Shown: piece by piece, positions 34,154 through 43,050 of the stretch
Layout: each line of letters begins with the position of its first letter
Numbering within the stretch: position 1 is the first letter of the stretch
DNA from: Actinomycetota bacterium
GTDB taxonomy: Bacteria > Actinomycetota > Actinomycetes > S36-B12 > GCA-2699445
Assembly: GCA_029978705.1 (NCBI GenBank)
Contig: JAPOIY010000006.1
Span: 1-64,000, forward strand
Direction of reading: 5' to 3'
DNA length: 64,000 nucleotides
The notes under the pieces: model-generated
What the model saw: the letters and a program-made list of their open reading frames with translations, nothing else
What the model was told of the DNA's origin: nothing
The model's database searches: none
Program-made: the position numbers and the translations under genes

Positions 34154-35962
34154 TCACTCCCCCGCCCAGTAGTTGCGCAGGCTGCGGCGGTACTCCTCCA
34201 CGGCCATCAGGTCTCCCAGGACCTGCGCCTGCCGCTCGGGGTCGGCTGTGGTCGCCGCCTCCCCCAACACGGCCCGCAGGTCCCCGACGCGGCGTTCCGC
34301 CGACTGGTCGAGCAACCGCGCCAGCACCCCGACGGCGTAGGCGTCGTCGTCGGAGTCGGTGGGCAGCGGCCGGGCGACCAGAGCCCGGGCCATGCGCCGG
34401 TCGTCGTCGTCGGCGCACGCGTCCAGGACGGCTCCGAACCACGCAGGTCCGTCGTCCGGCGGCCCCGCCGCCAGCACGGCCGAGTACACCCGCGCGAGCA
34501 GCGGCTCGGCGAACGAGTCGGGTTCGACGGATTCCAGCCACGCGCCGACCGCCGTCGGACGCTGCAGGATCACCTGCAGCGCCGCCCGTTCCAGATCCAG
34601 GCCCCGCGGCTGCCCGCCGGGCACCCGGCCGGGCGCGGTCCGGCCGCCGGGGGCACTGCCCGCGGTCCGCCGGATCTCGCGCAGGACCTGGTCGCCGTCG
34701 GTGCCGATCCAGCCCGCCACCTGCCGGGCGTACTCGGGGCGCAGCGTCGGGTCCTTCAATCCCCCGATGACCGGGGCCACCGCGCGGATGGCGGCGGTGC
34801 GCCCCTCGGCGGTACGCAGATCCAGGCCGGCCACGGCGGCCCGCAGGACGAACTCGAACAGGGGCGTGCGGGTGGCCACGAGGGAGCGCACGGCCTCGTC
34901 GCCGTCCCGCAGCCGCAGGTCGCACGGATCCAGCCCGTCGGCAGCGACCGCGACGTACGTGCGGGCCGCGAACTGCTGATCCTCCTCGTACGCGCGCAGC
35001 GCCGCCTTCTGGCCGGCAGCGTCGCCGTCGAACGTGAAGATGACCGACGCAGCGGCGTCGTCCATGAGCAGCCGCCGCAGCACCTTCACGTGCCCTTCCC
35101 CGAAGGCGGTGCCGCACGTCGCCACCGCGGTGGACACGCCGGCGAGCTGGCAGGCCATGACGTCGGTGTACCCCTCCACCACCACGACCTCGTGCTGCTT
35201 GGCGATGGCCCGACGCGCCTCGTACAGCCCGTACAGGACCTGGCTCTTGCGGTATGCCACCGTCTCGGGGGTGTTGAGGTACTTCGGCCCCGCATCCTCG
35301 GCGAGACGGCGCGCCCCGAACCCCACGACGTCGCCGGACACGTCCCGGATGGGCCACGTGATGCGGTCGCGGAAGCGGTCGTACGTGCGGTCGTCGCCGC
35401 GGCCCGCGACCCCGGAGCCGATGATGGCCTTCTCGGAGAACCCGGCGGACCGCAGGTGGGCGACCAGCCCGTGGCGGGGGGCGTAGCCGACCCCGAACTG
35501 CGGCCACACGTCGGCGGGGAAACCGCGCGACTCCAGGAACGCCCGGGCGTGGTCGGCGGTCTGCAGCTGCTCCGTGAAGTAGGCGGCGGCGGCCTTGTTG
35601 ACGGCCACCACCTGGGCGCGCTGCCCCGGGTCGGGGCCGGACTGGCCGGCGCTGCCGCCTTCGTAGCGCAACTGCACCCCCACGCGGCCCGCGAGCTTCT
35701 CCACCGCCTCGGTGAAAGACAGATGGTCCATGGCCATGAGGAAGTCGATGGCGTCGCCGCCCACCCCACAGCCGAAGCAGTAGTAGAGGCCCTTGCTCGG
35801 GGTCACGTGGAAACTGGGCGACCGTTCGTCGTGGAAGGGGCACAGTCCCTTCAGCGAACCGCCGCCGGCGGGCCGCAGGGTGACGTGCTCGGCCACCACC
35901 TCATCGATGCGTACGCGGTCGCGCACGGCGGCGATATCCGCTGCTGCGATCCGGCCCGACAT
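34154..35962 (-). CDS. dnaG: DNA primase
   Basis: Primase of 602 aa that makes RNA primers for the replication fork. The N-terminal zinc-binding domain shows C-P-F-H-x(17)-Y-C-F-G-C (about 41-66). The TOPRIM core follows, with V-V-V-V-E-G-Y-T-D-V-M near 268 and F-T-F-D-G-D-A-A-G near 315. A C-terminal DnaB-interaction region is present but diverged. The length is normal for actinobacteria. The ATG has a TAGGAT box exactly six bases upstream and no Shine-Dalgarno, which suggests a leaderless mRNA. Confidence 0.96.
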   Translation of the reverse strand: MSGRIAAADIAAVRDRVRIDEVVAEHVTLRPAGGGSLKGLCPFHDERSPSFHVTPSKGLYYCFGCGVGGDAIDFLMAMDHLSFTEAVEKLAGRVGVQLRYEGGSAGQSGPDPGQRAQVVAVNKAAAAYFTEQLQTADHARAFLESRGFPADVWPQFGVGYAPRHGLVAHLRSAGFSEKAIIGSGVAGRGDDRTYDRFRDRITWPIRDVSGDVVGFGARRLAEDAGPKYLNTPETVAYRKSQVLYGLYEARRAIAKQHEVVVVEGYTDVMACQLAGVSTAVATCGTAFGEGHVKVLRRLLMDDAAASVIFTFDGDAAGQKAALRAYEEDQQFAARTYVAVAADGLDPCDLRLRDGDEAVRSLVATRTPLFEFVLRAAVAGLDLRTAEGRTAAIRAVAPVIGGLKDPTLRPEYARQVAGWIGTDGDQVLREIRRTAGSAPGGRTAPGRVPGGQPRGLDLERAALQVILQRPTAVGAWLESVEPDSFAEPLLARVYSAVLAAGPPDDGPAWFGAVLDACADDDDRRMARALVARPLPTDSDDDAYAVGVLARLLDQSAERRVGDLRAVLGEAATTADPERQAQVLGDLMAVEEYRRSLRNYWAGE

Positions 35963-35968
35963 GACCCG

Positions 35969-35974
35969 ATCCTA
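35969..35974 (-). promoter_or_regulatory. Leaderless-type -10 box of dnaG (TAGGAT-N6-ATG)
   Basis: TAGGAT on the minus strand, six bases before the dnaG ATG and within 10 bp of the dgt stop. Confidence 0.55.
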
Positions 35975-37213
35975 CGAGAGGACCTTCCCTTCCCCCCGCA
36001 GCCTGCGGTGCCACGCCAGCAGCGAGGCGTCGGTGAGGCTCGCGATCTGGTCCAGGACGACCCGGATGCGGGCCGCCTCGTCGCCGGCCGCGGACCAGTC
36101 GGGCCGCAGCCACGGCTGCAGTTCCGACTCGCCGCGGTCCAGGAGGGCGGCGAAGACCTCCGCGAGCACCTCCCGCTGCCTCTGGTACTGCTCCTCGGCA
36201 CCGGGGCGGAGCATCACGTAGGTGGCGGCCACCGCCTTCATGGCGCCGACCTCCTGCCGGATCGCGGCGGGCACCACCAGGTCGGCGTCGTACCGGTGCA
36301 GCGGTCCGGGCCCGTACCGTTCCCGCGTCGCCTGTTCCGCCGCGGTGGAGAACCGGCCGATCAGTTCGCTGGTCATGAGTTTCACGGCGGCCAGGGACCC
36401 GGGCGTCCCGTCGTAGCCGCCGACCCAGTAGGGCAGCGCCTGCAGCCGCTGCAGGGCGTCGTCCACGGCAGCCGGGTCGGCGTCCGGCAGATACCACGCC
36501 AGGCACCGCGCCACGACCCGCTCGCGTTCCTCGCGTGATGTGAGCGCACTCGGGTCCAGCCAGCCCAGCGTGAGGGCGTCGTCCACGTCGTGCACGCTGT
36601 AGGCCACGTCGTCGGCCCAGTCCATGACCTGAGCCTCGAGGCTCGGGCGACCGGTGGGGGCGTCCGCGCGCACCCAGTCGAAGACGGCGCTGTCGGAGTC
36701 GTAGCAGCCGTACTTACGGGTGCCCGGTCCCCGCCGCCACGGGTACTTGGCGGTGGCGTCCAAGGAGGCCCGGGTGAGGTTGAGCCCGGCGGAGGCCTCC
36801 CCGACGAGCACCTTCGCCTCCAGCCGGGTGAGCACCCGGAAGGTCTGCGCGTTGCCCTCGAACCCGCCGGCGGGGCCACCCAGACGGTCCAGTTCCGCCT
36901 CGCCGTTGTGTCCGAAAGGCGGGTGGCCGAGGTCGTGGGCGAGGCCGGCCACGTCGACCACGTCCGGGTCGCAGCCGAGCGACTGGCCCAGCTCCCGGGC
37001 CACCTGGGCGACCTCCAGCGAGTGGGTCAAGCGGGTGCGGGGCACGTCGGACTCGCCGGCCACGAACACCTGCGTCTTGCCCGCCAGCCGTCGCAGCGCC
37101 CCGCAGTGCAGGACCCGCGCGCGGTCGCGGGCGTAGGGGGAGCGGCCCGCGGACTTCTCCGGTTCGGCGGCGAACCTCAGCGCATCGAACGGGGAGTAGA
37201 CGGCGACCGTCAT
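35972..37213 (-). CDS. dgt: Deoxyguanosinetriphosphate triphosphohydrolase-like protein
   Basis: HD-domain phosphohydrolase of 413 aa that hydrolyses dNTPs to nucleoside and triphosphate and so influences the dNTP pool. The metal-binding residues are in place: R-L-T-H-S-L-E-V-A-Q, then G-L-A-H-D-L-G-H-P-P-F-G-H-N-G-E, and the later W-A-D-D-V-A-Y-S-V-H-D. The start is the ATG that overlaps the upstream DUF218 gene stop as ATGA. A longer frame exists but has no ribosome site. Position next to dnaG is conserved in actinobacteria. Confidence 0.93.
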   Translation of the reverse strand: MTVAVYSPFDALRFAAEPEKSAGRSPYARDRARVLHCGALRRLAGKTQVFVAGESDVPRTRLTHSLEVAQVARELGQSLGCDPDVVDVAGLAHDLGHPPFGHNGEAELDRLGGPAGGFEGNAQTFRVLTRLEAKVLVGEASAGLNLTRASLDATAKYPWRRGPGTRKYGCYDSDSAVFDWVRADAPTGRPSLEAQVMDWADDVAYSVHDVDDALTLGWLDPSALTSREERERVVARCLAWYLPDADPAAVDDALQRLQALPYWVGGYDGTPGSLAAVKLMTSELIGRFSTAAEQATRERYGPGPLHRYDADLVVPAAIRQEVGAMKAVAATYVMLRPGAEEQYQRQREVLAEVFAALLDRGESELQPWLRPDWSAAGDEAARIRVVLDQIASLTDASLLAWHRRLRGEGKVLS

Positions 37214-37869
37214 GCCGTGTCGGCGGCGATCCGCCAGCGGTCCCACAGGTGGAACCGGATCAGACCGGCCGACTCGCGGGCCACGTACTCCGGAGTCAGC
37301 AGGGCCCCGTCGCCGCTGGCCGGGCCACTGACATGAGCCTCGAATCCCAACGCCTGCACGATGGCCGCGCTGCGCGCGAGATGCGCGCGGTCGCTGACCA
37401 CGGTGACCTGGTCCCAGCCTTGGCGGTCCGCGCGCGCGGCCACCGCCTCCATCGACGTCAGTGTGTCGCGGCCCTTGGGAATGGCGATCACGGCGTCCGC
37501 AGGCACGCCCGCCCGCTCCAAGTAGTCCTTGCCGGCCTCGGCTTCGGTGGTGACGTCACCGGGGATGGCGCCGCCGACGGTGATGATGACCGGCGCGACC
37601 CCCTGCCGGCGCAGTTCGGCGGCGTAGTCCAGCCGGTTGGCCAGGACGGGGGACGGCTCGCCCCAGTACTGCGACGCGCCGAGGACGACGATGGCGTCGG
37701 TGCGGGTGTCGTCGTACTGCCGCGCCTGGGACACGACGGTGCCCGCCGCCAGCAGGGCGACCAGCGCCACCACCGCGCCGACGATCAGGAACAGGCGCAC
37801 CCAGGGCCGCCTCCGGCGCGGCCGCGACCGGGTGGCCGGGCGGCGCGGGGCGGTGGTGGTTGCGGACAC
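37210..37869 (-). CDS. YdcF/SanA-like DUF218 protein
   Basis: Protein of 219 aa with a basic N-terminus (R-P-R-R-R-R-P-W), one hydrophobic helix (about 25-46), then a DUF218 domain facing the outside: D-A-I-V-V-L-G-A-S-Q-Y near 59, V-I-I-T-V-G-G, and V-V-S-D-R-A-H-L-A-R-S. DUF218 proteins such as SanA and ElyC affect envelope permeability and lipid-carrier metabolism, and the actual reaction is not settled. The GTG start has CACAAT six bases upstream (leaderless type). Confidence 0.85.
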   Translation of the reverse strand: MSATTTAPRRPATRSRPRRRRPWVRLFLIVGAVVALVALLAAGTVVSQARQYDDTRTDAIVVLGASQYWGEPSPVLANRLDYAAELRRQGVAPVIITVGGAIPGDVTTEAEAGKDYLERAGVPADAVIAIPKGRDTLTSMEAVAARADRQGWDQVTVVSDRAHLARSAAIVQALGFEAHVSGPASGDGALLTPEYVARESAGLIRFHLWDRWRIAADTA

Positions 37870-37875
37870 CGGGCC

Positions 37876-37881
37876 ATTGTG
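37876..37881 (-). promoter_or_regulatory. Leaderless-type -10 box (CACAAT-N6-GTG)
   Basis: Same hexamer and spacing as at 6946-6951, here on the minus strand in front of the DUF218 gene. Confidence 0.45.
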
Positions 37882-37940
37882 AGGCAGTGAGGGCCCCGCG
37901 GGGAAGAGCGACGCCCCGGGCGTTTACCCGATCCTGAGGA

Positions 37941-40664
37941 TCAGCGGGTGTCCGCGTCGCTGCTGTCGGGCAGCGCGGAGCGTCCCGCCGCGAGGCGGGC
38001 GACCGGGACGCGGAACGGCGAACACGACACATAGTCCAAGCCGGCCCGGTCGAAGAAGCCGACGCTGTCCGGGTCGCCGCCGTGCTCCCCGCAGACCCCC
38101 AGCCCGAGGGTGGGCCGCACCGCGCGGCCCTCGTCGGCGGCCAGGCGCACGAGCCGTCCCACCCCGGCCTCGTCGATCGACTCGAACGGCGACACCCCGA
38201 ACACCCCCCGCTCGAGGTAGGCCGAGAAGAAGTTCGCCTCGACATCGTCGCGGCTGAACCCCCATGTGGTCTGGGTCAGGTCGTTGGTACCGAAGGAGAA
38301 GAATTCGGCGGCCTCCGCGATCTGTCCGGCGGTGAGGGCGGCCCGCGGCAACTCGATCATGGTGCCGATCGGGAACTGGAGGCTGCACCCGTGGGACTCC
38401 GCGACCGAGCGCAGCACGCCCGCGGCCTCGTCGATCACCAACTCGAGCTCCTGGACCGATCCCACCAGCGGGATCATGATCTCCGCCCGCGGGTCGCCGC
38501 CCAGGCGCTGCCGGAAACAGGCCGCCTCGGCGATGGCCCGCACCTGCAGGGCGAACAGGCCGGGCAGCACCAGCCCGAGGCGCACCCCGCGCAACCCGAG
38601 CATGGGGTTGGCCTCGTGGTGTCGCCGCACCGCCGCCAGCAGGCGCAGGTCGTTCTGCTGCGACTCCCCCCGCTGTTCGGCGACCGCGACGCGCACCGAC
38701 AGTTCCGTCAGGTCGGGCAGGAACTCGTGCAGCGGCGGGTCCAGCAGCCGGATGGTGACGGGCAGGCCATCCATGCGCTCCAGGATGCGGATGAAGTCCT
38801 TGCGCTGCAGCGGCAGCAGTTCCGCGAACGCGGCCTCCCGTTCGGCGACGGACTCCGCGAGGATCAACTGCTCCACGAGGTGTTTCCGTTCCCCGAGGAA
38901 CATGTGCTCGGTGCGGCACAGACCGATGCCGCCGGCCCCCATGCGCCGGGCCCGGTCGGCGTCCTCAGCGGTGTCGGCGTTGGCGCGCACCCCCAGCCGG
39001 CGGACCTCGTCGGCGTGGCGCATGATGCGGTCCACGGCGCTGACGAGGTCGCGGGTCGGGGCGTCGGCGTGGTCGTAGGCGGCATCGATGCCACCATCGA
39101 AGTACTTGACCACCGCGGACGGCGCGACCGGCAGCCGCCCCGCGTACACCTTGCCACTGGCTCCGTCGATGCTGATCGTGTCGCCCTCCCGGAGCACCTC
39201 GCCGCCCGCCAGCGTGACCGTGCCGGCGTCGTAGTCGATGTCGAGTTCCTCCGCACCGCAGACCGCGGTCTTGCCCATGCCGCGGGCGACGACGGCGGCG
39301 TGGGAGGTCTTCCCACCGCGGCTGGTCAGGATTCCCGCGGCCGCCACCATGCCGGGCAGGTCGTCGGGGTTGGTCTCCCGGCGCACGAGGATCGACTCCT
39401 CGCCGCCCGCCGCGCGGGCCACGGCGGTCTCCGAGTCGAAGACGATGACCCCGGTCGCCGCCCCCGGCGACGCCCCCATGCCGGTGGTGAGCACCGCGGC
39501 CCCCTGGGTCAGGTCGAACTGGGGGAACATCAGTTGGCTGAGCTGCTGACCGGTGACCCGCCGCATCGCCTCGTCCATGTCGATCAGGCCCTCGTCGACG
39601 AGGTGCACCGCGATGCGGAACGCTGCCGCTGCAGTGCGTTTACCGATCCGGGTCTGCAGCATCCACAGCACTCCCTCCTGGATGGTGAACTCGATGTCGC
39701 ACAGGTCGCGGTAGTGCTCCTCCAACTGGGACATGATCGACAGGAGTTGCTGGTAGGCCGCAGGGTCCAGTTCCCCGAGGGCGGCCAGCGGCAGTGTGTT
39801 GCGGATCCCCGACACCACGTCCTCACCCTGCGCGTCGGCCAGGTAGTCGCCGTACACCCCGGACGCCCCGGTCGCGGGGTCCCGCGTGAACGCGACCCCG
39901 GTTCCGGAGTCCTCGCCCAGATTCCCGAAGACCATCATCTGCACATTCACCGCCGTGCCCAGGTCGTGCGGGATACGTTCCTGGCGCCGGTACAGGCGCG
40001 CCCGGTCGGTGTTCCACGACTCGAAGACGGCGAGGATGGCCATCATCAGCTGCCGGTCGGGGTCCTGCGGGAACTCCGCACCCGTCTCCCGCAGCACGAG
40101 GCCCTGGTACTCGGCCACGAGTTCCTGCAGCGCCGCCACCGGCAGGTCCACGTCGGCGGTGAGGCCGTTGTCCCGCACGGCCCGGTCCAGGGCCTCCTCG
40201 AACAGGCCGCCGGGCACCCCGAGCACCGTCTTGGCGAACATCTGGATCAGGCGCCGGTACGAGTCCCATGCGAAGTGGGCGTCGCCGGTGCGCTCCGCGA
40301 CCGCGGGCACCGTCGTGTCGTTGAGGCCGATGTCCAGGACCGTGTCCATCATGCCCGGCATCGAGAACTTCGCGCCCGACCGCACACTCACCAGCAGCGG
40401 GTCCGACTCCGACCCCAGGGCGCGGCCCGCCTGCTGCTCCAGGAGCCGCAGCGCCGCATGCACCTGGTCGGACAGGTCGGCGGGTGGCGCACCCTCGGTC
40501 AGGAAGTGGCGGCAGGCGTCTGTGGTGATCGTGAACCCGGGCGGCACCGGCAGCCCCATGCGCGTCATCTCGGCGAGGTTCGCCCCCTTGCCGCCCAGCA
40601 GGTCCTTCTGTTTCATGCCGCCTTCGGTGAAGTCGTACACGTACCGCATGTCGCTGGCGGGCAT
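37941..40664 (-). CDS. ppdK: Pyruvate, phosphate dikinase
   Basis: Enzyme of 907 aa interconverting pyruvate, ATP and Pi with PEP, AMP and PPi. It has full length and domain order: N-terminal ATP-grasp (L-L-G-G-K-G-A-N-L-A-E-M, V-S-V-R-S-G-A-K-F-S-M-P-G-M-M-D-T), phosphohistidine domain (G-G-K-T-S-H-A-A-V-V-A-R-G-M-G-K with the catalytic His), and PEP/pyruvate TIM barrel (G-V-C-G-E-H-G-G-D-P at the end). The G-A-K-F-S-M-P-G-M-M motif separates it from PEP synthase. GAGGAGG five bases before the ATG fixes the start. Not in an obvious operon with dusB upstream. Confidence 0.96.
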   Translation of the reverse strand: MPASDMRYVYDFTEGGMKQKDLLGGKGANLAEMTRMGLPVPPGFTITTDACRHFLTEGAPPADLSDQVHAALRLLEQQAGRALGSESDPLLVSVRSGAKFSMPGMMDTVLDIGLNDTTVPAVAERTGDAHFAWDSYRRLIQMFAKTVLGVPGGLFEEALDRAVRDNGLTADVDLPVAALQELVAEYQGLVLRETGAEFPQDPDRQLMMAILAVFESWNTDRARLYRRQERIPHDLGTAVNVQMMVFGNLGEDSGTGVAFTRDPATGASGVYGDYLADAQGEDVVSGIRNTLPLAALGELDPAAYQQLLSIMSQLEEHYRDLCDIEFTIQEGVLWMLQTRIGKRTAAAAFRIAVHLVDEGLIDMDEAMRRVTGQQLSQLMFPQFDLTQGAAVLTTGMGASPGAATGVIVFDSETAVARAAGGEESILVRRETNPDDLPGMVAAAGILTSRGGKTSHAAVVARGMGKTAVCGAEELDIDYDAGTVTLAGGEVLREGDTISIDGASGKVYAGRLPVAPSAVVKYFDGGIDAAYDHADAPTRDLVSAVDRIMRHADEVRRLGVRANADTAEDADRARRMGAGGIGLCRTEHMFLGERKHLVEQLILAESVAEREAAFAELLPLQRKDFIRILERMDGLPVTIRLLDPPLHEFLPDLTELSVRVAVAEQRGESQQNDLRLLAAVRRHHEANPMLGLRGVRLGLVLPGLFALQVRAIAEAACFRQRLGGDPRAEIMIPLVGSVQELELVIDEAAGVLRSVAESHGCSLQFPIGTMIELPRAALTAGQIAEAAEFFSFGTNDLTQTTWGFSRDDVEANFFSAYLERGVFGVSPFESIDEAGVGRLVRLAADEGRAVRPTLGLGVCGEHGGDPDSVGFFDRAGLDYVSCSPFRVPVARLAAGRSALPDSSDADTR

Positions 40665-40745
40665 CGTGGCCTCCTCGTCGTCCCTGCAGCCAGTCTGTCG
40701 GTCCGGCCGCGGCGACGTAACCGCCCAAAGGTCCCGACTCGGCCG

Positions 40746-41885
40746 TCAGCCCCCGCTGGTCGCCAGTTCGGCGTCGCGCGGGATCCGGGCAGCCCCCAGG
40801 TCGCGGCTGGCCAGCCAGCCCTCCGGCAGGCTGACGGGGCGCGCCCCGGAGGTACGACCGCGGGGACCCCGGGTCAGGTCCGGCGGCGGCTGGGTCACGT
40901 CGATGCGGGCCAGCAGGTCGTCGATCTCGGCAAGGCTCGCGACCTGGCCGAGTCCCGCGCGGACGTCGCGGCGCACGGCGTAGCCCTTGAAGTACCAGGC
41001 GTGGTGCTTGCGGATCTCCCGGCAGCCGATGTGGGCGCCGAAGGCGGCCACGAGCAGTTCCGCGTGGCGCCGGTAGGTCGCGATGACTCCGGCCAGGTCC
41101 GGCGTGGCCCGCACCGGACAGCCTCCCAGGCGGTCCGCGAGTTGGCCGAACAGCCAGGGGCGCCCCAGACAGCCGCGCCCCACGACGACCCCGTCGCAGC
41201 CGGTCTGCGCCATCATGCGGGCCGCGTCGTCGGCCTCCCAGATGTCCCCGTTCCCCAGGACGGGCACCTCGGGGACCGTGTCCTTCAAGCGGGCGACGGC
41301 GTCCCAGCGGGCGTCGCCGCCGTAGAACTGTTCCGCGGTACGGGCATGCAGCGCGATCCACGCGACACCAGCATCCGCGGCGGCGCGGCCCGCCTCCAGG
41401 TATGTCAGGTGCGTGTCGTCGATCCCCATGCGCATCTTGACGGTCACGGGGATCCGCCCGTCGGCTGCGGTGACGGCGGCCTGTACGAGGGCACGGAAGT
41501 GGTCGGTCTTCCACGGCAGCGCGCTGCCGCCGCCCTTGCGGGTGACCTTGGCCACCGGGCAGCCGAAGTTCAGGTCGACGTGGTCGGCCAGGTCCTCGGT
41601 GACGACGCGGCGCACCGCCTCGCCGAGGACGTCGGGGTCGACGGAGTGGAACTGCAGCGAACGCGGGCTCTCGTCCTCGTCGAAGGTGGTGAGTCGGCCG
41701 GTCTTGTCGTTGTGTTCGAGGAAGGCCCGGGCCGTCACCATCTCCGAGACGTAGAGCCCCGCTCCCTGTTCCCGGCACAGTCGGCGGAAGGCCCGGTTGG
41801 TGATGCCCGCCATCGGCGCCAGCACGACCGGGGGGTCGACCCGCAGGCCGGGCACCGTCAGCGCGGTCGACTCGGTGGCGGGCAT
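40746..41885 (-). CDS. dusB: tRNA-dihydrouridine synthase
   Basis: FMN enzyme of 379 aa that reduces uridine to dihydrouridine in tRNA D-loops. It has the TIM-barrel N-terminus (A-P-M-A-G-I-T-N-R-A-F-R), active-site Cys in N-F-G-C-P-V-A-K-V-T-R-K-G-G-G-S-A-L, and the FMN-phosphate site G-C-D-G-V-V-V-G-R-G. The COOH-terminal helical domain is present. CACACT six bases before the ATG suggests a leaderless mRNA. Confidence 0.94.
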   Translation of the reverse strand: MPATESTALTVPGLRVDPPVVLAPMAGITNRAFRRLCREQGAGLYVSEMVTARAFLEHNDKTGRLTTFDEDESPRSLQFHSVDPDVLGEAVRRVVTEDLADHVDLNFGCPVAKVTRKGGGSALPWKTDHFRALVQAAVTAADGRIPVTVKMRMGIDDTHLTYLEAGRAAADAGVAWIALHARTAEQFYGGDARWDAVARLKDTVPEVPVLGNGDIWEADDAARMMAQTGCDGVVVGRGCLGRPWLFGQLADRLGGCPVRATPDLAGVIATYRRHAELLVAAFGAHIGCREIRKHHAWYFKGYAVRRDVRAGLGQVASLAEIDDLLARIDVTQPPPDLTRGPRGRTSGARPVSLPEGWLASRDLGAARIPRDAELATSGG

Positions 41886-41891
41886 GCTCTC

Positions 41892-41897
41892 AGTGTG
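41892..41897 (-). promoter_or_regulatory. Leaderless-type -10 box of dusB (CACACT-N6-ATG)
   Basis: CACACT on the minus strand, six bases before the start codon; the same word and spacing occur before recO. Confidence 0.45.
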
Positions 41898-41906
41898 GCA
41901 TCGCAG

Positions 41907-42611
41907 TCACGCCGCCCGGCGGCCGCCGGTTTCGTCGAGCCACAGGGCGCCGTACGCCGGGAAGCGGGCCCACCACGCGGGGTCGGGCTCCCCGTGGGAC
42001 CACAGCGCGGTGGCCAGCGCGTCGGCGACGGCGATGTCGGGGCCCACGACCGTGACGCTCCCCCCGCGGACCCATCGGTGCTTGCCCCACACGTGGGCCC
42101 CCCGCTCGTAGTCCCCGGACGTCGCGACCGCGCCGTCGCGTGCGGCGAGGACCTCGGCGACGGCGCCCGGCAGGACGGGGTGCTGCACCGCGACGTGCCA
42201 GGGGCGCTGCGCGTCGGGGCCGCCGGCCGTGACCACGTCACCCCCGACCCCCAGCATCCAGTCGGGGTGCCCGGAGCTGCGCAACGCCCGTTCGACCTGG
42301 GCCATGGCCCATCCCTTGACGTAGCCGGTCGGATCCCACCGTCCGGTCGGGTCGAGGGGCCGGAAGGCCCCCGCCGTGGCCTGTTCCAGTTCCGCGCACC
42401 GGTCCCTCACGGTCCGCAGGTCGGCGCTGAGCTCCCGGCCGGGATGGCGGCGCAGCCGGCTCAGTTCGCTGTCGTGCCGGTAGGGACTGAAGCGGGCATC
42501 GGCGTCCTCCAGGATGGCGCGGGCCGTCGCGGTGATCGTGTCGATGGCGGCGTCAGGGGTGGTCACCGTGGCCACGGTGCCCATCACGGGGAAGCTGCGG
42601 CGCCGGGTCAC
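41907..42611 (-). CDS. apbE: FAD:protein FMN transferase (ApbE family)
   Basis: Enzyme of 234 aa that links FMN covalently through its phosphate to a threonine in partner proteins. It is short but has the family core: V-M-G-T-V-A-T-V at the start, D-A-R-F-S-P-Y, D-P-T-G-Y-V-K-G-W-A near 92, L-G-V-G-G-D-V, and A-T-S-G-D-Y-E near 160. There is no lipoprotein signal, unlike many ApbE proteins. The obvious substrate is the FMN-binding protein encoded just upstream, whose stop overlaps this GTG. Confidence 0.9.
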   Translation of the reverse strand: MTRRRSFPVMGTVATVTTPDAAIDTITATARAILEDADARFSPYRHDSELSRLRRHPGRELSADLRTVRDRCAELEQATAGAFRPLDPTGRWDPTGYVKGWAMAQVERALRSSGHPDWMLGVGGDVVTAGGPDAQRPWHVAVQHPVLPGAVAEVLAARDGAVATSGDYERGAHVWGKHRWVRGGSVTVVGPDIAVADALATALWSHGEPDPAWWARFPAYGALWLDETGGRRAA

Positions 42612-43048
42612 AGTTGGTCCAGGATCGACTGCAGGGACATGCGGTACCCCTCGGTCGTGTAGGTCGCCCCGGACACCCCGTCGAACTCCACGCCCTGCTG
42701 CGCGACCTGCCGTTCGATGATCGGCAGGGCGCGGCTGTTGATCGCGACGCTCTCGCCGTCGCCGTCGGGGTAGACCACCGCCTGCGAGTCGCAGATCGTG
42801 CCGTCGCCGGCGACCGCCGCTTCCACCTGGACCGGGCCCCAGCGCGTCTGGACCAGGTCGCCCGTGACGGTCCGGGCCGTGTCACAGGTGGTGTCAGCGG
42901 CACCGGCGGTGGTCTCGCTGGTCTCGGTGGGGTGGCCCCCGGCCGCGGCCGGTCCGGGGTGGAGCGCCTTGTCGAACCCGGCCACCAGCCCGAGGGCGAT
43001 GCCGCCCAGCGCGACGCCCGGGGCGATGCTCCTGATGAATCCCGCCAT
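42608..43048 (-). CDS. FMN-binding domain protein (covalent flavoprotein)
   Basis: Protein of 146 aa with an N-terminal membrane helix or signal anchor (about 8-25), a Thr/Glu-rich linker with C-D-T-A, then an FMN-binding domain. The flavinylation site D-G-V-S-G-A-T-Y-T appears near 125, matching the S-G-A-T pattern modified by ApbE. It would carry electrons on the outer side of the membrane between the ferric reductase-like protein upstream and an external acceptor. It starts 2 bp after the upstream gene and overlaps apbE, so all three are coupled. Confidence 0.9.
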   Translation of the reverse strand: MAGFIRSIAPGVALGGIALGLVAGFDKALHPGPAAAGGHPTETSETTAGAADTTCDTARTVTGDLVQTRWGPVQVEAAVAGDGTICDSQAVVYPDGDGESVAINSRALPIIERQVAQQGVEFDGVSGATYTTEGYRMSLQSILDQL

Positions 43049-43050
43049 GG

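Noticed and set aside
37930-37942. GATCC-TGA-GGATC inverted repeat at the ppdK stop
   Set aside because: Five base pairs with a three-base loop overlapping the stop codon; too short to call a terminator or operator.
38082-42662. Very long plus-strand open frame of about 1500 codons opposite ppdK, dusB and apbE
   Set aside because: The opposite strand carries three well-recognised full-length genes; the frame has a His/Gly/Arg/Val-rich composition typical of antisense frames in 70% GC DNA and no motif.
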